From: Candidatus Taylorbacteria bacterium RIFCSPLOWO2_01_FULL_45_15b
Lineage (GTDB): Bacteria > Patescibacteriota > Minisyncoccia > Phycocordibacterales > 01-FULL-45-15b
DNA length: 31,106 nucleotides
Assembly: GCA_001822655.1 (NCBI GenBank)
Contig: MHRX01000036.1
Coordinates: 4,421-35,526, forward strand
Direction: 5' to 3'
A program made the position numbers and the translations under genes. This document shows, piece after piece, positions 1-7,278 of this stretch; the first letter of the stretch is position 1; every line of letters starts with the position of its first letter. The notes beneath the pieces were generated by a model, which searched no databases, was not told where the DNA came from, and worked only from the letters and a program-made list of their open reading frames with translations.

Positions 1-201
1 ACGAAGGCTATTTCATCGGCTACCGGCGCTGTGATTGGAATAACATGCCAATATATTTTGCACCCCGAATTTAATTCGTCTGACACAGTGGATATTCTGC
101 GATTCGCCGTATTTATGCTCTTCGGAGCCGGCGCAGGCCTCGGAATTTTCTGCTTTCGTCAATTGCTTGTAAGACTGCGAACAAAAGCCCTTCAGGCATA
201 G
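1..201 (+). CDS. Hypothetical membrane protein, C-terminal fragment
   Basis: Reading frame 1 is open from the first base to a TAG at 199-201, giving 66 residues of a gene that begins outside the window. The visible part has a hydrophobic stretch near the beginning (around AVIGITCQYIL) and another around FAVFMLFGAGAGLGIF, followed by a basic tail with several Arg and Lys. This fits the last one or two membrane segments of an integral membrane protein with a positively charged cytoplasmic end. The stop is followed within 10 nt by a strong terminator, which supports the frame being real. The family cannot be recognised from this fragment. Confidence 0.55.
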   Translation, partial: TKAISSATGAVIGITCQYILHPEFNSSDTVDILRFAVFMLFGAGAGLGIFCFRQLLVRLRTKALQA

Positions 202-207
202 ACACAC

Positions 208-231
208 AAACCCGCAAGCGCGGGTTTTTTT
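208..231 (+). terminator. Rho-independent terminator upstream of alaS
   Basis: A perfect 8-bp stem AAACCCGC/GCGGGTTT (208-215 with 220-227) closes a 4-nt loop and runs into a T tract to 231. It lies just after the stop of the partial membrane-protein gene and separates it from alaS. Confidence 0.85.
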
Positions 232-252
232 CTTGAGAGTGCGCGAATAATG

Positions 253-258
253 TAGTAT
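253..258 (+). promoter_or_regulatory. Candidate -10 box of alaS
   Basis: TAGTAT ends 9 nt before the ATG at 268. Transcription would then start about 2-4 nt before the start codon, a nearly leaderless mRNA. No purine-rich ribosome binding site lies between. Confidence 0.45.
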
Positions 259-267
259 CGTTCTCGC

Positions 268-2169
268 ATGACTTCTTCAGAAGTGAGGCAGAAATATCTC
301 GATTTTTTTAAGTTCCGCGGGCACGCGGTTGTGCCGTCAGCCTCTCTTGTTCCTGAAAATGATCCGACGACTCTCTTTACCGGCTCCGGCATGCAACCGA
401 TCTTGCCCTATCTTTTGGGAGCGCCCCATCCGGCAGGAATGAGAATTGCAAATGCGCAAAAATGTTTCCGTGCAGAGGATATAGACGAAATCGGCGACAA
501 CCGCCATACGACTTTTTTTGAGATGCTCGGCAACTGGTCGTTTGGAGACTATTGGAAAGAAGAACAGCTGGCTTGGTTTTTTGAATTTTTGACAAACGAA
601 ATAAGAATTCCGGCGGAGAAACTTTGGGTTACTTGCTTCGAAGGCGACGCGAAATTCAATTTGCCGAAAGATGAAGAGTCTGCGGAAATATGGCGAAAGA
701 TTGGAATTCCCGAATCACATATTTATTTTTATCCCGCTAAGAAAAATTGGTGGAGTCGCGCTGGAATACCGGAAAATATGCCCGTCGGCGAACCCGGCGG
801 ACCGGACAGCGAAGTATTTTATGAATTTACTCATGTCGAGCATGATCCAAAATTTGGTGCAGAATGCCATCCGAATTGTGATTGTGGTCGCTTCCTCGAA
901 ATAGGCAACTCCGTTTTTATGGAGTACAAAAAAACAGCGAGCGGAGGATTCGAAAAATTGAAGCAAAGAAATGTCGATTTTGGCGGGGGACTGGAGAGGA
1001 TTGCCGCGGTTTCAGAAAATAAAGAGGACATCTTTTCTATTGATGACTTTTCGTCTGCGATCGGCCTTCTCAAGGAAAAATCAGCTAAGAAATATTCTGA
1101 TTCGTACCATACAAAATCATTCAGAATTGTCGCTGATCACATCAGAGCCGCTATGTTTATGATTGCGGACGGAGTTGAACCGTCAAATACCGAACGCGGG
1201 TATTTTGTGCGCAGACTGATTCGCAGGGCTATTTTGCATCTCGATAGACTCGGAATCAAGGAAAATTCTGTAGTAGATGTAGCGCAGTCATTTCATACGA
1301 TATATCGTATGAAATATTCGGAACTAGACAGCAGGTGGAATATAATAGTCGGCACACTAAAAGATGAGGAAAAAAAATTCAGATCGGGTCTGCATAGCGG
1401 CTTCAAAGAGCTCACTGCTCGAATAAGGGAACTTGTAGGTCGAATACAGCCGAAATTGTATTATCAAACAGTACCGACATTTATTGAGATTACCGGAAAA
1501 GATCTTTTTGATTTCTATGCGAGTCACGGTCTTCCCGCGGAACTGGCTCTCGAGGAAATTGAAAGAATAAGGATGGGATACAGCGAGAAAATAGGTCCAT
1601 TTTCTGATTCGAAAAAAAAGAAGATGCTTGATGAATTTGCAACGGAAATGCAAAAACATCAGGAAATTTCTCGCCGAGGAGCGGACAAAAAATTTAAGGG
1701 GGGTCTTGCGGATACGAGCGAGAAGTCTATTCATTATCACACCGCAACACATCTTTTGAATGAAGCACTGCGCCGCGTGCTTGGGAATCATGTAGAGCAG
1801 AGAGGAAGCAATATTACACCCGAGCGACTGCGCTTTGATTTTTCACATCCTCAAAAGATGACGGATGAGGAGAGGAAAAAAGTGGAAGATATTGTAAATC
1901 AGAAAATTGCCGAAAAATTACCCGTTCAGAAAATAATCCTGCCAAAAGAAAAAGCCATCCAGTCCGGCGCTCGGCATATGTTTAACGAAAAATACGGTAA
2001 TGAAGTGTCGGTATATTTTGTTGGCAATTCCCTCGAGACTGCGTTTTCGAAGGAATTTTGTGGCGGGCCGCATGTTTCCAACACGGCGGAATTAAATGGC
2101 ACTTTTAAGATTCAAAAAGAGGAGGCGGTTTCCCAAGGGGTACGGCGTATTAAAGCGGCTCTGATATAG
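268..2169 (+). CDS. alaS: Alanyl-tRNA synthetase, short form without C-terminal domain
   Basis: Attaches alanine to tRNA-Ala in the cytoplasm. The N-terminal class II catalytic core is clear, with LFTGSGMQPILPYL near residue 36 and RHTTFFEMLGNWSFGDYW near 78, followed by the tRNA-recognition helices. The editing domain that clears mischarged Ser-tRNA-Ala has its metal ligands HTATH (H491, H495) and CGGPH (C598, H602). The protein stops at residue 633, straight after the editing domain (GVRRIKAAL), whereas the usual bacterial enzyme has about 870 residues. The DHHA1/C-Ala dimerisation and tRNA-elbow domain is therefore absent. The stop is a clean TAG followed by non-coding sequence, so this looks like a native short form and not a frameshift. 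Confidence 0.95.
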   Translation: MTSSEVRQKYLDFFKFRGHAVVPSASLVPENDPTTLFTGSGMQPILPYLLGAPHPAGMRIANAQKCFRAEDIDEIGDNRHTTFFEMLGNWSFGDYWKEEQLAWFFEFLTNEIRIPAEKLWVTCFEGDAKFNLPKDEESAEIWRKIGIPESHIYFYPAKKNWWSRAGIPENMPVGEPGGPDSEVFYEFTHVEHDPKFGAECHPNCDCGRFLEIGNSVFMEYKKTASGGFEKLKQRNVDFGGGLERIAAVSENKEDIFSIDDFSSAIGLLKEKSAKKYSDSYHTKSFRIVADHIRAAMFMIADGVEPSNTERGYFVRRLIRRAILHLDRLGIKENSVVDVAQSFHTIYRMKYSELDSRWNIIVGTLKDEEKKFRSGLHSGFKELTARIRELVGRIQPKLYYQTVPTFIEITGKDLFDFYASHGLPAELALEEIERIRMGYSEKIGPFSDSKKKKMLDEFATEMQKHQEISRRGADKKFKGGLADTSEKSIHYHTATHLLNEALRRVLGNHVEQRGSNITPERLRFDFSHPQKMTDEERKKVEDIVNQKIAEKLPVQKIILPKEKAIQSGARHMFNEKYGNEVSVYFVGNSLETAFSKEFCGGPHVSNTAELNGTFKIQKEEAVSQGVRRIKAALI

Positions 2170-2249
2170 GCATCGGTCGAAATCCTTTGCCGTAGGCATT
2201 GCGACGGGCAATGTCCACGCGTTCATTTTTTGTCGCTAAAAACAGTGAT

Positions 2250-2285
2250 ATCCATTCTAGTCTTTTGCAAAAGACTAGAATGGAT
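2250..2285. repeat. 36-bp perfect palindrome, possible alaS terminator
   Basis: Positions 2250-2267 are the exact reverse complement of 2268-2285; the centre is TTTTGCAAAA. As RNA it would form a very stable hairpin between alaS and tatD. Only a weak T-rich tail (TTATTA) follows, so it may be a terminator, or a binding or cruciform site. Confidence 0.6.
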
Positions 2286-2331
2286 TTATTACGATCCGAG
2301 AGTTCGAGCCGAATGTCTAAAATCAATCTGC

Positions 2332-2337
2332 TATACT
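2332..2337 (+). promoter_or_regulatory. -10 box of tatD
   Basis: TATACT ends 7 nt before the tatD ATG, again placing the transcript start at or next to the start codon. Confidence 0.6.
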
Positions 2338-2344
2338 GAACAAA

Positions 2345-3196
2345 ATGAAATATATTGATATTCATGCCCATGTAAATTTCGCCGCGTTTAGGGATGATTA
2401 CGCAGATGTTCTGAAGCGTGCTCACGATGCGGAAGTAACCGTGATAAATGTTGGAACAAAAATTGGCACGTCAAAGCGCGCGGTAGAATTGGCTGACGAG
2501 TTTCCGGACGTTTATGCGATTGTCGGACTTCATCCTATTCATACGGAAGCGTCTCAACACGATGAGGAGGAGATTGGCGGCAGGGGATTTGTTTCCCGAG
2601 GTGAGCTTTTTGACTCTCTCGAATACAAAAAACTTGCTTCTAACAAAAAAGTTGTGGCGATTGGCGAGTGCGGGCTCGACTATTATCGTTTGAACAGTGA
2701 AACCAAGGATATCCAAAAAGAAATTTTTATCAAACATATCCGACTAGCGAATGATGTCGAAAAACCTCTAATGCTCCACATACGGGATGCGCGGCTCAAC
2801 GATTCCGTCTCAAATCAGGCATATGAAGACGCCTACGAAATTTTAAAAAGAGAGGCACGCGTCCCAATGAATGTTCATTTTTTCGCGGGTAATGTTGCCG
2901 TTGCTCGAAAATTTCTTGACCTTGGCGCAACTCTTTCGTTTACGGGGGCCATCACCTATGGGAAAAATTACGAGGAAGTATTGCAGTTTGCTCCCCTTGA
3001 CCGCCTACTTAGTGAAACCGACTGTCCTTTCGTCGCCCCACATCCTCACAGAGGCGAAAGAAATGAGCCCATGTTTATCCCTCATGTTGTGGAAAAAATT
3101 GGCGTCGTCAAAAGTGAAAGTGCGGAAACGGTTAGAACCGCCATTATGGAAAACGCGAGACGTCTATTTTTCTCCACATCGTTATCCACGTTGTGA
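2345..3196 (+). CDS. tatD: TatD family metal-dependent hydrolase (DNase)
   Basis: A cytoplasmic TIM-barrel hydrolase of the TatD DNase family, which cuts DNA from the 3' end and takes part in DNA quality control in other bacteria. The expected metal ligands appear in order: HAHVNF near residue 7 (HxH), GECGLDYYR near 102 (the bridging Glu), MLHIRDA near 141, VHFFAGN near 178 and SETDCPFVAPH near 223. Its 283 residues are near the family norm of about 260, with a loop-rich insert around residues 70-90. The ATG was chosen because it lies 7 nt after a TATACT box. The gene ends in TGA. The next gene has its own -10 box, so the two are probably transcribed separately. Confidence 0.92.
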   Translation: MKYIDIHAHVNFAAFRDDYADVLKRAHDAEVTVINVGTKIGTSKRAVELADEFPDVYAIVGLHPIHTEASQHDEEEIGGRGFVSRGELFDSLEYKKLASNKKVVAIGECGLDYYRLNSETKDIQKEIFIKHIRLANDVEKPLMLHIRDARLNDSVSNQAYEDAYEILKREARVPMNVHFFAGNVAVARKFLDLGATLSFTGAITYGKNYEEVLQFAPLDRLLSETDCPFVAPHPHRGERNEPMFIPHVVEKIGVVKSESAETVRTAIMENARRLFFSTSLSTL

Positions 3197-3221
3197 TGAA
3201 GTAAATCGGCCTGTCTTCCGC

Positions 3222-3227
3222 TATACT
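3222..3227 (+). promoter_or_regulatory. -10 box of the PilM/FtsA-like gene
   Basis: TATACT ends 6 nt before the ATG at 3234. The same box and nearly the same spacing are found before tatD. Confidence 0.55.
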
Positions 3228-3233
3228 TTCCTC

Positions 3234-4412
3234 ATGTCGTTTTTCAAGAATACCTGCGAAATCACTCTTATCATCGGCGTTCATTCGGGAGCGGTCGAGG
3301 TCGCCGAGGTCATGTTTGCCGAAGGTAGAATTCCCGAAGTGCTTAGTTGTGCGCGCGAGACGATAAAGAACTATTCTCCAGCCACTCGCGAATCCGAGGC
3401 GTCCGAAATAGGTAGGGCGGTACGCAGTGCATTGGCAGTTCTTCAAAGACAAATTTCTGATTCTCGGCATTCATCGAAGCGGGTGAGAGTAAAAAAGGCA
3501 TTCGTATGCTTTTCTTCCCCGTGGGTCTTGGGTTCTACGCGAGTCGTTCGTCTTGCGAAGGACAAATCTTTTACTACCACAAAAAAAATGGTGGAGGAGC
3601 TTATAGCGGCGGAGCGGATGGCCATTATGAAAGTTCCGGAGCTGGCTAATTACCGAATAATCGAGGAAAAGATCATGCGATTCAAACTAAATGGCTACGA
3701 AGCGTCTGACGGCGTAGGTAAGCACGTATCGGAGTTTGGTATCGAGGTGTATTTCGGTGCTGTGGCCGAGATCGCTCTCGACGCCATCGAAAAAGAAGTT
3801 CATTCTGCTTTTAATCACCGCATTCTTGAGTTTTCGACTTTGCCGTTTGTTGCATTCACTATTTTTCGAGATCTACCGAACGGCGATAATCATTTTTTAA
3901 GCATCGTGGTCGGAGAAAGGGCGACGGATATTTCAATTGTTAAACGAGGTTGTCTGCTTGAAGCAATTTCGATGCCATTCGGCACGGGGCATTGTTTCGA
4001 CGCGATTCAGGACAAACTGAACACGACTGCGTCGGTGGCGCGTTCATTTTTTAAGTTATTTGTAGAAGGCAGAGCCGAAGAGGGAATCACCGAAAAAATC
4101 AAACTCGCTCTTGAAAAACCTCATCTGCAGTTCAAGGCTCTTTTGGGCGAAAGTTTGAATGGGGTTTCAGAGGAATTTTTTATCCCAAAGTCGGTTTATA
4201 TATCAGTGGAGGACGGACTTTTTCCGTGGTTTGCCGCGGCGCTCGCCGATCTTGGCTCGAGCCGCGTCGTCGCCTTACCCGGTCAAAATCTTTCGGCAGT
4301 AGCCGTTGATAAAAGCGTCTTGGCGAAGTTTATACATTCTGTTTCTTCGGAATGCGATATTCGCACTCTTCTCTATTCACTATATATTCACAAGCTGTAT
4401 ATTCGCCGATAG
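3234..4412 (+). CDS. PilM/FtsA-like actin-fold protein (putative)
   Basis: A 392-residue soluble protein. Stretches such as ITLIIGVHSGAVEVAEV at the N-terminus, a central VKKAFVCFSSPWVLGSTRVV, and the later HFLSIVVGERATDISIVKRG fit the alternating strand/phosphate-loop pattern of FtsA/PilM-type actin-like proteins. The phosphate loops are degenerate, so ATP binding is uncertain. The frame is also open upstream across the tatD 3' end, but the start at 3234 is preferred because it follows tatD and a TATACT box. The next gene encodes a membrane-anchored protein, which suggests a PilM-PilN-like arrangement at the inner face of the membrane. The fold assignment is inference from pattern and context. 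Confidence 0.65.
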   Translation: MSFFKNTCEITLIIGVHSGAVEVAEVMFAEGRIPEVLSCARETIKNYSPATRESEASEIGRAVRSALAVLQRQISDSRHSSKRVRVKKAFVCFSSPWVLGSTRVVRLAKDKSFTTTKKMVEELIAAERMAIMKVPELANYRIIEEKIMRFKLNGYEASDGVGKHVSEFGIEVYFGAVAEIALDAIEKEVHSAFNHRILEFSTLPFVAFTIFRDLPNGDNHFLSIVVGERATDISIVKRGCLLEAISMPFGTGHCFDAIQDKLNTTASVARSFFKLFVEGRAEEGITEKIKLALEKPHLQFKALLGESLNGVSEEFFIPKSVYISVEDGLFPWFAAALADLGSSRVVALPGQNLSAVAVDKSVLAKFIHSVSSECDIRTLLYSLYIHKLYIRR

Positions 4413-4522
4413 GCGAAGCATTTGGAGACTTTGGATAAACCATTTATACTGTGTTGACATCAACTCTGTTATTTTACCGAAAGCAAGGTGGATAATTATA
4501 TTGCATTCATAAAGTAGTACTT

Positions 4523-5809
4523 ATGCCGCGAAACATTGTACAAGACGTAGTGCCGCCCGATAGATCGATTAGAAAAATTCCTGTGCCTGAAAGACAGAAA
4601 GTTACTCCGGCACGTTCGGTTAAGTACGGCGACACCGTTCCAGCTTCAACTAGTCGGTTTTCTCGGAAGAGAAAGTCGTTTCTGTGGGCGCCCGTAGCGG
4701 TCCTTCTGTTTGTTTTAGCGGCTGTGTTTTTTTCCTCGGTTTTATTGACGAGCGCCACAGTAACCCTAGAGCCGCGACGTTTTTCCGTAGTGGCGGATAT
4801 TGTGGTGAACTCGAAGCAAGCTGGGGACGGCCTTACGCATGATGTCGTGACTATTGAAAAAAGCTCGAATAAGCTATTGCCGAGCACTGAAAAGAAGGTC
4901 GTGCACGAGCGAGCGTTGGGTAAAATCGTCATATTTAACCGCCATTCGTCGGCTGTGCAAAGACTGGTGCGCAACACGCGGTTTGAGTCGCCAGAAGGCT
5001 TAATTTTTCGAATCAATGAATCCGTTTCTGTTCCCGGTACAACGGCGAAGGCAGGGGAAACTATTCCCGGCAGTATTGAGGTAGATGTATATGCGGAGGA
5101 GCCGGGCGAAAAATATAATATCGGGCTCGTTGATTTTACATTGCCCGGTTTTAAGGGAGATGCAAAATTTAAGACGATCTTTGCGCGATCAAAGACCAGT
5201 ATGAGCGGCGGAAAAGAAGGTGAAGTTTTTGTTGCGGCGGAGGACGACATTGCGCGCGCGAAGTCGGAACTCGAGCAGTCGTTGACAACGACCGTTCTCG
5301 ATGAGCTTTCAAAAACTGTGCCGGAGAACTTCATATATTTTCCGGGAGCCATATCAACTGATTTTTCAAGTAAGCTTGAAGATGTTACGAATGGGAATGC
5401 CGTCCGACTTAGTGTAACGGCAATCGCGAACGCGGCGCTTTTTTTGAAGGACGATTTCGCCTCGACGACGGCCGCAAAACTTATCCCGGAATATAGCGGG
5501 CATCATGCCCGTATCGCCGATTATTCTTTATTTTCGCTGACAAAGCTTGGCGACGCCAGAATCTCAAAAGATGCAGACAATCTGTCTTTCTCTCTGAAGG
5601 GAAACGGCGTGATCGAGTATGTCGTGCCTGTCCGCCAAATACAGGAATCTCTAATTGATTTGGCGGAGCAAAGTGTAAAAGAGTATCTCGCCTCGGAGTC
5701 GTCTGTGCATTCAGCGACTATCGTAATTCGTCCATTCTGGCGAAACACGATGCCGTCAAACGCTGATAAGATTGAGATAAAGATTACTGACTTCCCCTCA
5801 TCTCCTTAG
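4523..5809 (+). CDS. Single-pass membrane protein with baseplate-J-like domain
   Basis: 428 residues. An N-terminal cytoplasmic tail of about 50 residues is rich in Pro, Arg and Lys. One membrane helix spans about residues 53-75 (start LWAPVAVLLFVLAAVFF), and about 350 residues follow outside. The segment VPGTTAKAGETIPGSIEV (about 168-185), followed by the A-x-x-x-G-x-x-x-N pattern, resembles the baseplate J/gp47 motif that recurs in CPR surface proteins. It sits directly after the PilM/FtsA-like gene, so the pair may form an envelope or pilus-like assembly complex. A long antisense frame opposite it is taken to be a shadow. The localisation is well supported; the role is not. Confidence 0.7.
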   Translation: MPRNIVQDVVPPDRSIRKIPVPERQKVTPARSVKYGDTVPASTSRFSRKRKSFLWAPVAVLLFVLAAVFFSSVLLTSATVTLEPRRFSVVADIVVNSKQAGDGLTHDVVTIEKSSNKLLPSTEKKVVHERALGKIVIFNRHSSAVQRLVRNTRFESPEGLIFRINESVSVPGTTAKAGETIPGSIEVDVYAEEPGEKYNIGLVDFTLPGFKGDAKFKTIFARSKTSMSGGKEGEVFVAAEDDIARAKSELEQSLTTTVLDELSKTVPENFIYFPGAISTDFSSKLEDVTNGNAVRLSVTAIANAALFLKDDFASTTAAKLIPEYSGHHARIADYSLFSLTKLGDARISKDADNLSFSLKGNGVIEYVVPVRQIQESLIDLAEQSVKEYLASESSVHSATIVIRPFWRNTMPSNADKIEIKITDFPSSP

Positions 5810-5865
5810 AGCCTATCCACTATCTCGTGGTACCCAAGACATAAACATAAGCCGGCTAGTTGTTG

Positions 5866-5895
5866 TTGACGACTATTTGCACAATGTGATAGGAT
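5866..5895 (+). promoter_or_regulatory. Promoter of infA and the ribosomal-protein genes
   Basis: TTGACG (5866-5871) and TAGGAT (5890-5895) are 18 nt apart. The predicted transcript start near 5902 falls after the first possible ATG at 5897 and 16 nt before the next in-frame ATG at 5918. Confidence 0.5.
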
Positions 5896-5917
5896 AATGC
5901 GCACTGCTTATATTTTG

Positions 5918-6139
5918 ATGCAAAACGGCAAGAACTTAGGTCAATCAGCTTTTGGTACGGTTACGGAAGCTCTCCCAAACACACTTTTTAAGGTACAGCT
6001 CGAGGGGGCGGATAGCGAAATTTTGGCCTATCTTGCGGGGAAAATGAGGATGAATCGGATTCGAGTACTTATCGGCGACAAGGTGCAGGTTGAAATTGAC
6101 CCCTATGGAGGGAAGGGTAGGATTACAAAACGGCTCTAA
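5918..6139 (+). CDS. infA: Translation initiation factor IF-1
   Basis: An OB-fold factor that occupies the A site of the 30S subunit during initiation. The sequence FGTVTEALPNTLFKVQLEG and later GKMRMNRIRVLIGDKVQVE and GGKGRITKR match IF-1 along its whole length. From the ATG at 5918 the protein has 73 residues, against about 72 for the family. An in-frame ATG at 5897 would add seven residues, but it overlaps the -10 box (5890-5895) and lies before the likely transcript start, so 5918 is preferred. It heads the ribosomal-protein cluster. The secY, adk and map genes that often precede infA are not here. Confidence 0.9.
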   Translation: MQNGKNLGQSAFGTVTEALPNTLFKVQLEGADSEILAYLAGKMRMNRIRVLIGDKVQVEIDPYGGKGRITKRL

Positions 6140-6184
6140 TATCATATTAAAAAGAGCCTATTTAATTTGTATCGATATATATTT

Positions 6185-6301
6185 ATGCGAGTAAAAGCGT
6201 CGGTAAAAAAAATTTGTCCTAAATGCAGTGTTGTTCGAAGGAAAGGACACATATATATTGTGTGTAAAGCGAATTCAAGACACAAACAACGTCAGGGGTA
6301 A
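6185..6301 (+). CDS. rpmJ: 50S ribosomal protein L36
   Basis: A 38-residue protein of the large subunit. It begins MRVKASVKKICPKC and has the zinc-ribbon ligands C11, C14, C27 and H33, so it is the zinc-binding form of L36. It sits between infA and rpsM, its usual position. The start is the only reasonable ATG, 45 nt after infA, in an AT-rich stretch with no clear ribosome binding site. Confidence 0.93.
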   Translation: MRVKASVKKICPKCSVVRRKGHIYIVCKANSRHKQRQG

Positions 6302-6336
6302 AGAGCTTATTTTATTTATAAATAGTCATAGTCTTT

Positions 6337-6717
6337 ATGAGAATCGCCGGTATTACACTTCCCGAAAATAAAAGAATGGAAATCGCGCTTACCGCCGTGT
6401 ATGGCATAGGCAGGTCTCGCGCCCAGGGTATCTTGAGAGATGCGAGAATAGAGTACGGAAAGAAGCCGAATGAGCTGTCTGCCGAGGAGGAAAATGAGGT
6501 ACGAAAAATTGTCGAGTCGCTTCGCATTGAGGGGGACTTGAAGCGTGAGGTCTCATCGAATGTAAAACGATTGAAAGACATCAAGTGCTATCGAGGAAAT
6601 CGCCATGTCAGGCGTCTTCCGGTAAATGGGCAGAGAACGAAGACAAATTCTCGCACAGTGCGAGGCAATGTCCGCAAAACTATGGGATCAGGCAAGAAGA
6701 CAGTTGATAAGAAGTAG
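6337..6717 (+). CDS. rpsM: 30S ribosomal protein S13
   Basis: A protein of the small-subunit head that contacts the P-site tRNA and the large subunit. It starts MRIAGITLPENKRMEIAL, has the helix-hairpin-helix-like VYGIGRSRAQGIL, and ends in the basic RNA-binding tail around CYRGNRHVRRLPVNGQRTKTN. Its 126 residues are normal for the family. A CATAGT box ends 5 nt before the ATG, so a local leaderless start is possible besides read-through from infA-rpmJ. Confidence 0.95.
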   Translation: MRIAGITLPENKRMEIALTAVYGIGRSRAQGILRDARIEYGKKPNELSAEEENEVRKIVESLRIEGDLKREVSSNVKRLKDIKCYRGNRHVRRLPVNGQRTKTNSRTVRGNVRKTMGSGKKTVDKK

Positions 6718-6741
6718 TCGAAATTTTTAAATCAGAATTCA

Positions 6742-7173
6742 ATGGGAAAAAAAAGAATTACAAAAAAAGGAGAGACTGAAGTCGGCGCAAGCACTCAAGC
6801 TGTCGCGCCGAAATCGAGCAAGCGAAGAATTGATGCGGGCATACTGCACGTTCAGTCCACGTATAATAACACCCTGCTCTCTCTGACGGACAAAAAAGGC
6901 AATCTCATTGCCGCCTCTTCTTCGGGAGCGCTTGGATTTAAGGGCGCAAAAAAGGGTACGCCCTTTGCGGCCGCGAAGGTTGGCGAAACACTTGCTCTAA
7001 AAGCCCAAACCGTAGGAATGACGGAGGTGGACGTCATAATCAGGGGAGTTGGATCCGGTAGAGAGTCGTCGGTGCGCGGCTTTATATCAAAAGGCATAAA
7101 TCTTGGCACAATTCGCGACGCGACGCCGGTTCCGCACAATGGCCCGCAAGCTAAGAAACCTCGGCGAGTATAA
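6742..7173 (+). CDS. rpsK: 30S ribosomal protein S11
   Basis: A small-subunit platform protein near the Shine-Dalgarno/anti-SD helix. The core GILHVQSTYNNTLLSLTD near residue 33, SSGALGFKGAKKGTPFAA near 68 and the end DATPVPHNGPQAKKPRRV are diagnostic. A Lys/Thr-rich extension of about 25 residues precedes the core. The length of 143 residues is slightly above the usual 129. It lies 24 nt after rpsM in the conserved S13-S11-S4-alpha order. Confidence 0.95.
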   Translation: MGKKRITKKGETEVGASTQAVAPKSSKRRIDAGILHVQSTYNNTLLSLTDKKGNLIAASSSGALGFKGAKKGTPFAAAKVGETLALKAQTVGMTEVDVIIRGVGSGRESSVRGFISKGINLGTIRDATPVPHNGPQAKKPRRV

Positions 7174-7186
7174 ATTAGTTGATAAG

Positions 7187-7248
7187 TTCGCTCCGCTCTA
7201 AAAGTAAAAAGTCTGTAAGTCAGCACCTAAGAGCGAGCAACGAGCGAA
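7187..7248 (+). promoter_or_regulatory. Long-range stem before rpsD, possible S4 leader
   Basis: The segment TTCGCTCCGCTCT (7187-7199) can pair with AGAGCG (7230-7235) and GAGCGAA (7242-7248), giving two helices split by a bulge around a loop of about 30 nt. It ends about 30 nt before the S4 start codon, and a TATAAC box follows at 7261-7266. S4 represses its own operon in other bacteria, so a regulatory leader is plausible. No T tract follows, which argues against a terminator. Confidence 0.35.
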
Positions 7249-7278
7249 ACTAAAAAACTTTATAACGAATAAACTTTT

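Noticed and set aside
202..267. T-box riboswitch before alaS
   Set aside because: The gap is only 66 nt, holds the preceding terminator, and lacks the T-box sequence.
1357..1791. 144-residue minus-strand frame within alaS
   Set aside because: Antisense to the editing-domain region of a certain gene, with no promoter or motif.
2871..3233. Open frame continuing upstream of the PilM/FtsA-like gene, which would give a 513-residue protein
   Set aside because: It lies over the tatD coding sequence in another frame, and a TATACT box plus ATG at 3234 give a natural start.
4507..5352. 281-residue frame on the minus strand opposite the baseplate-J-like gene
   Set aside because: The plus-strand protein has a clear membrane segment and J-like motif; the antisense product is Ser/Thr-rich with no domain or promoter.
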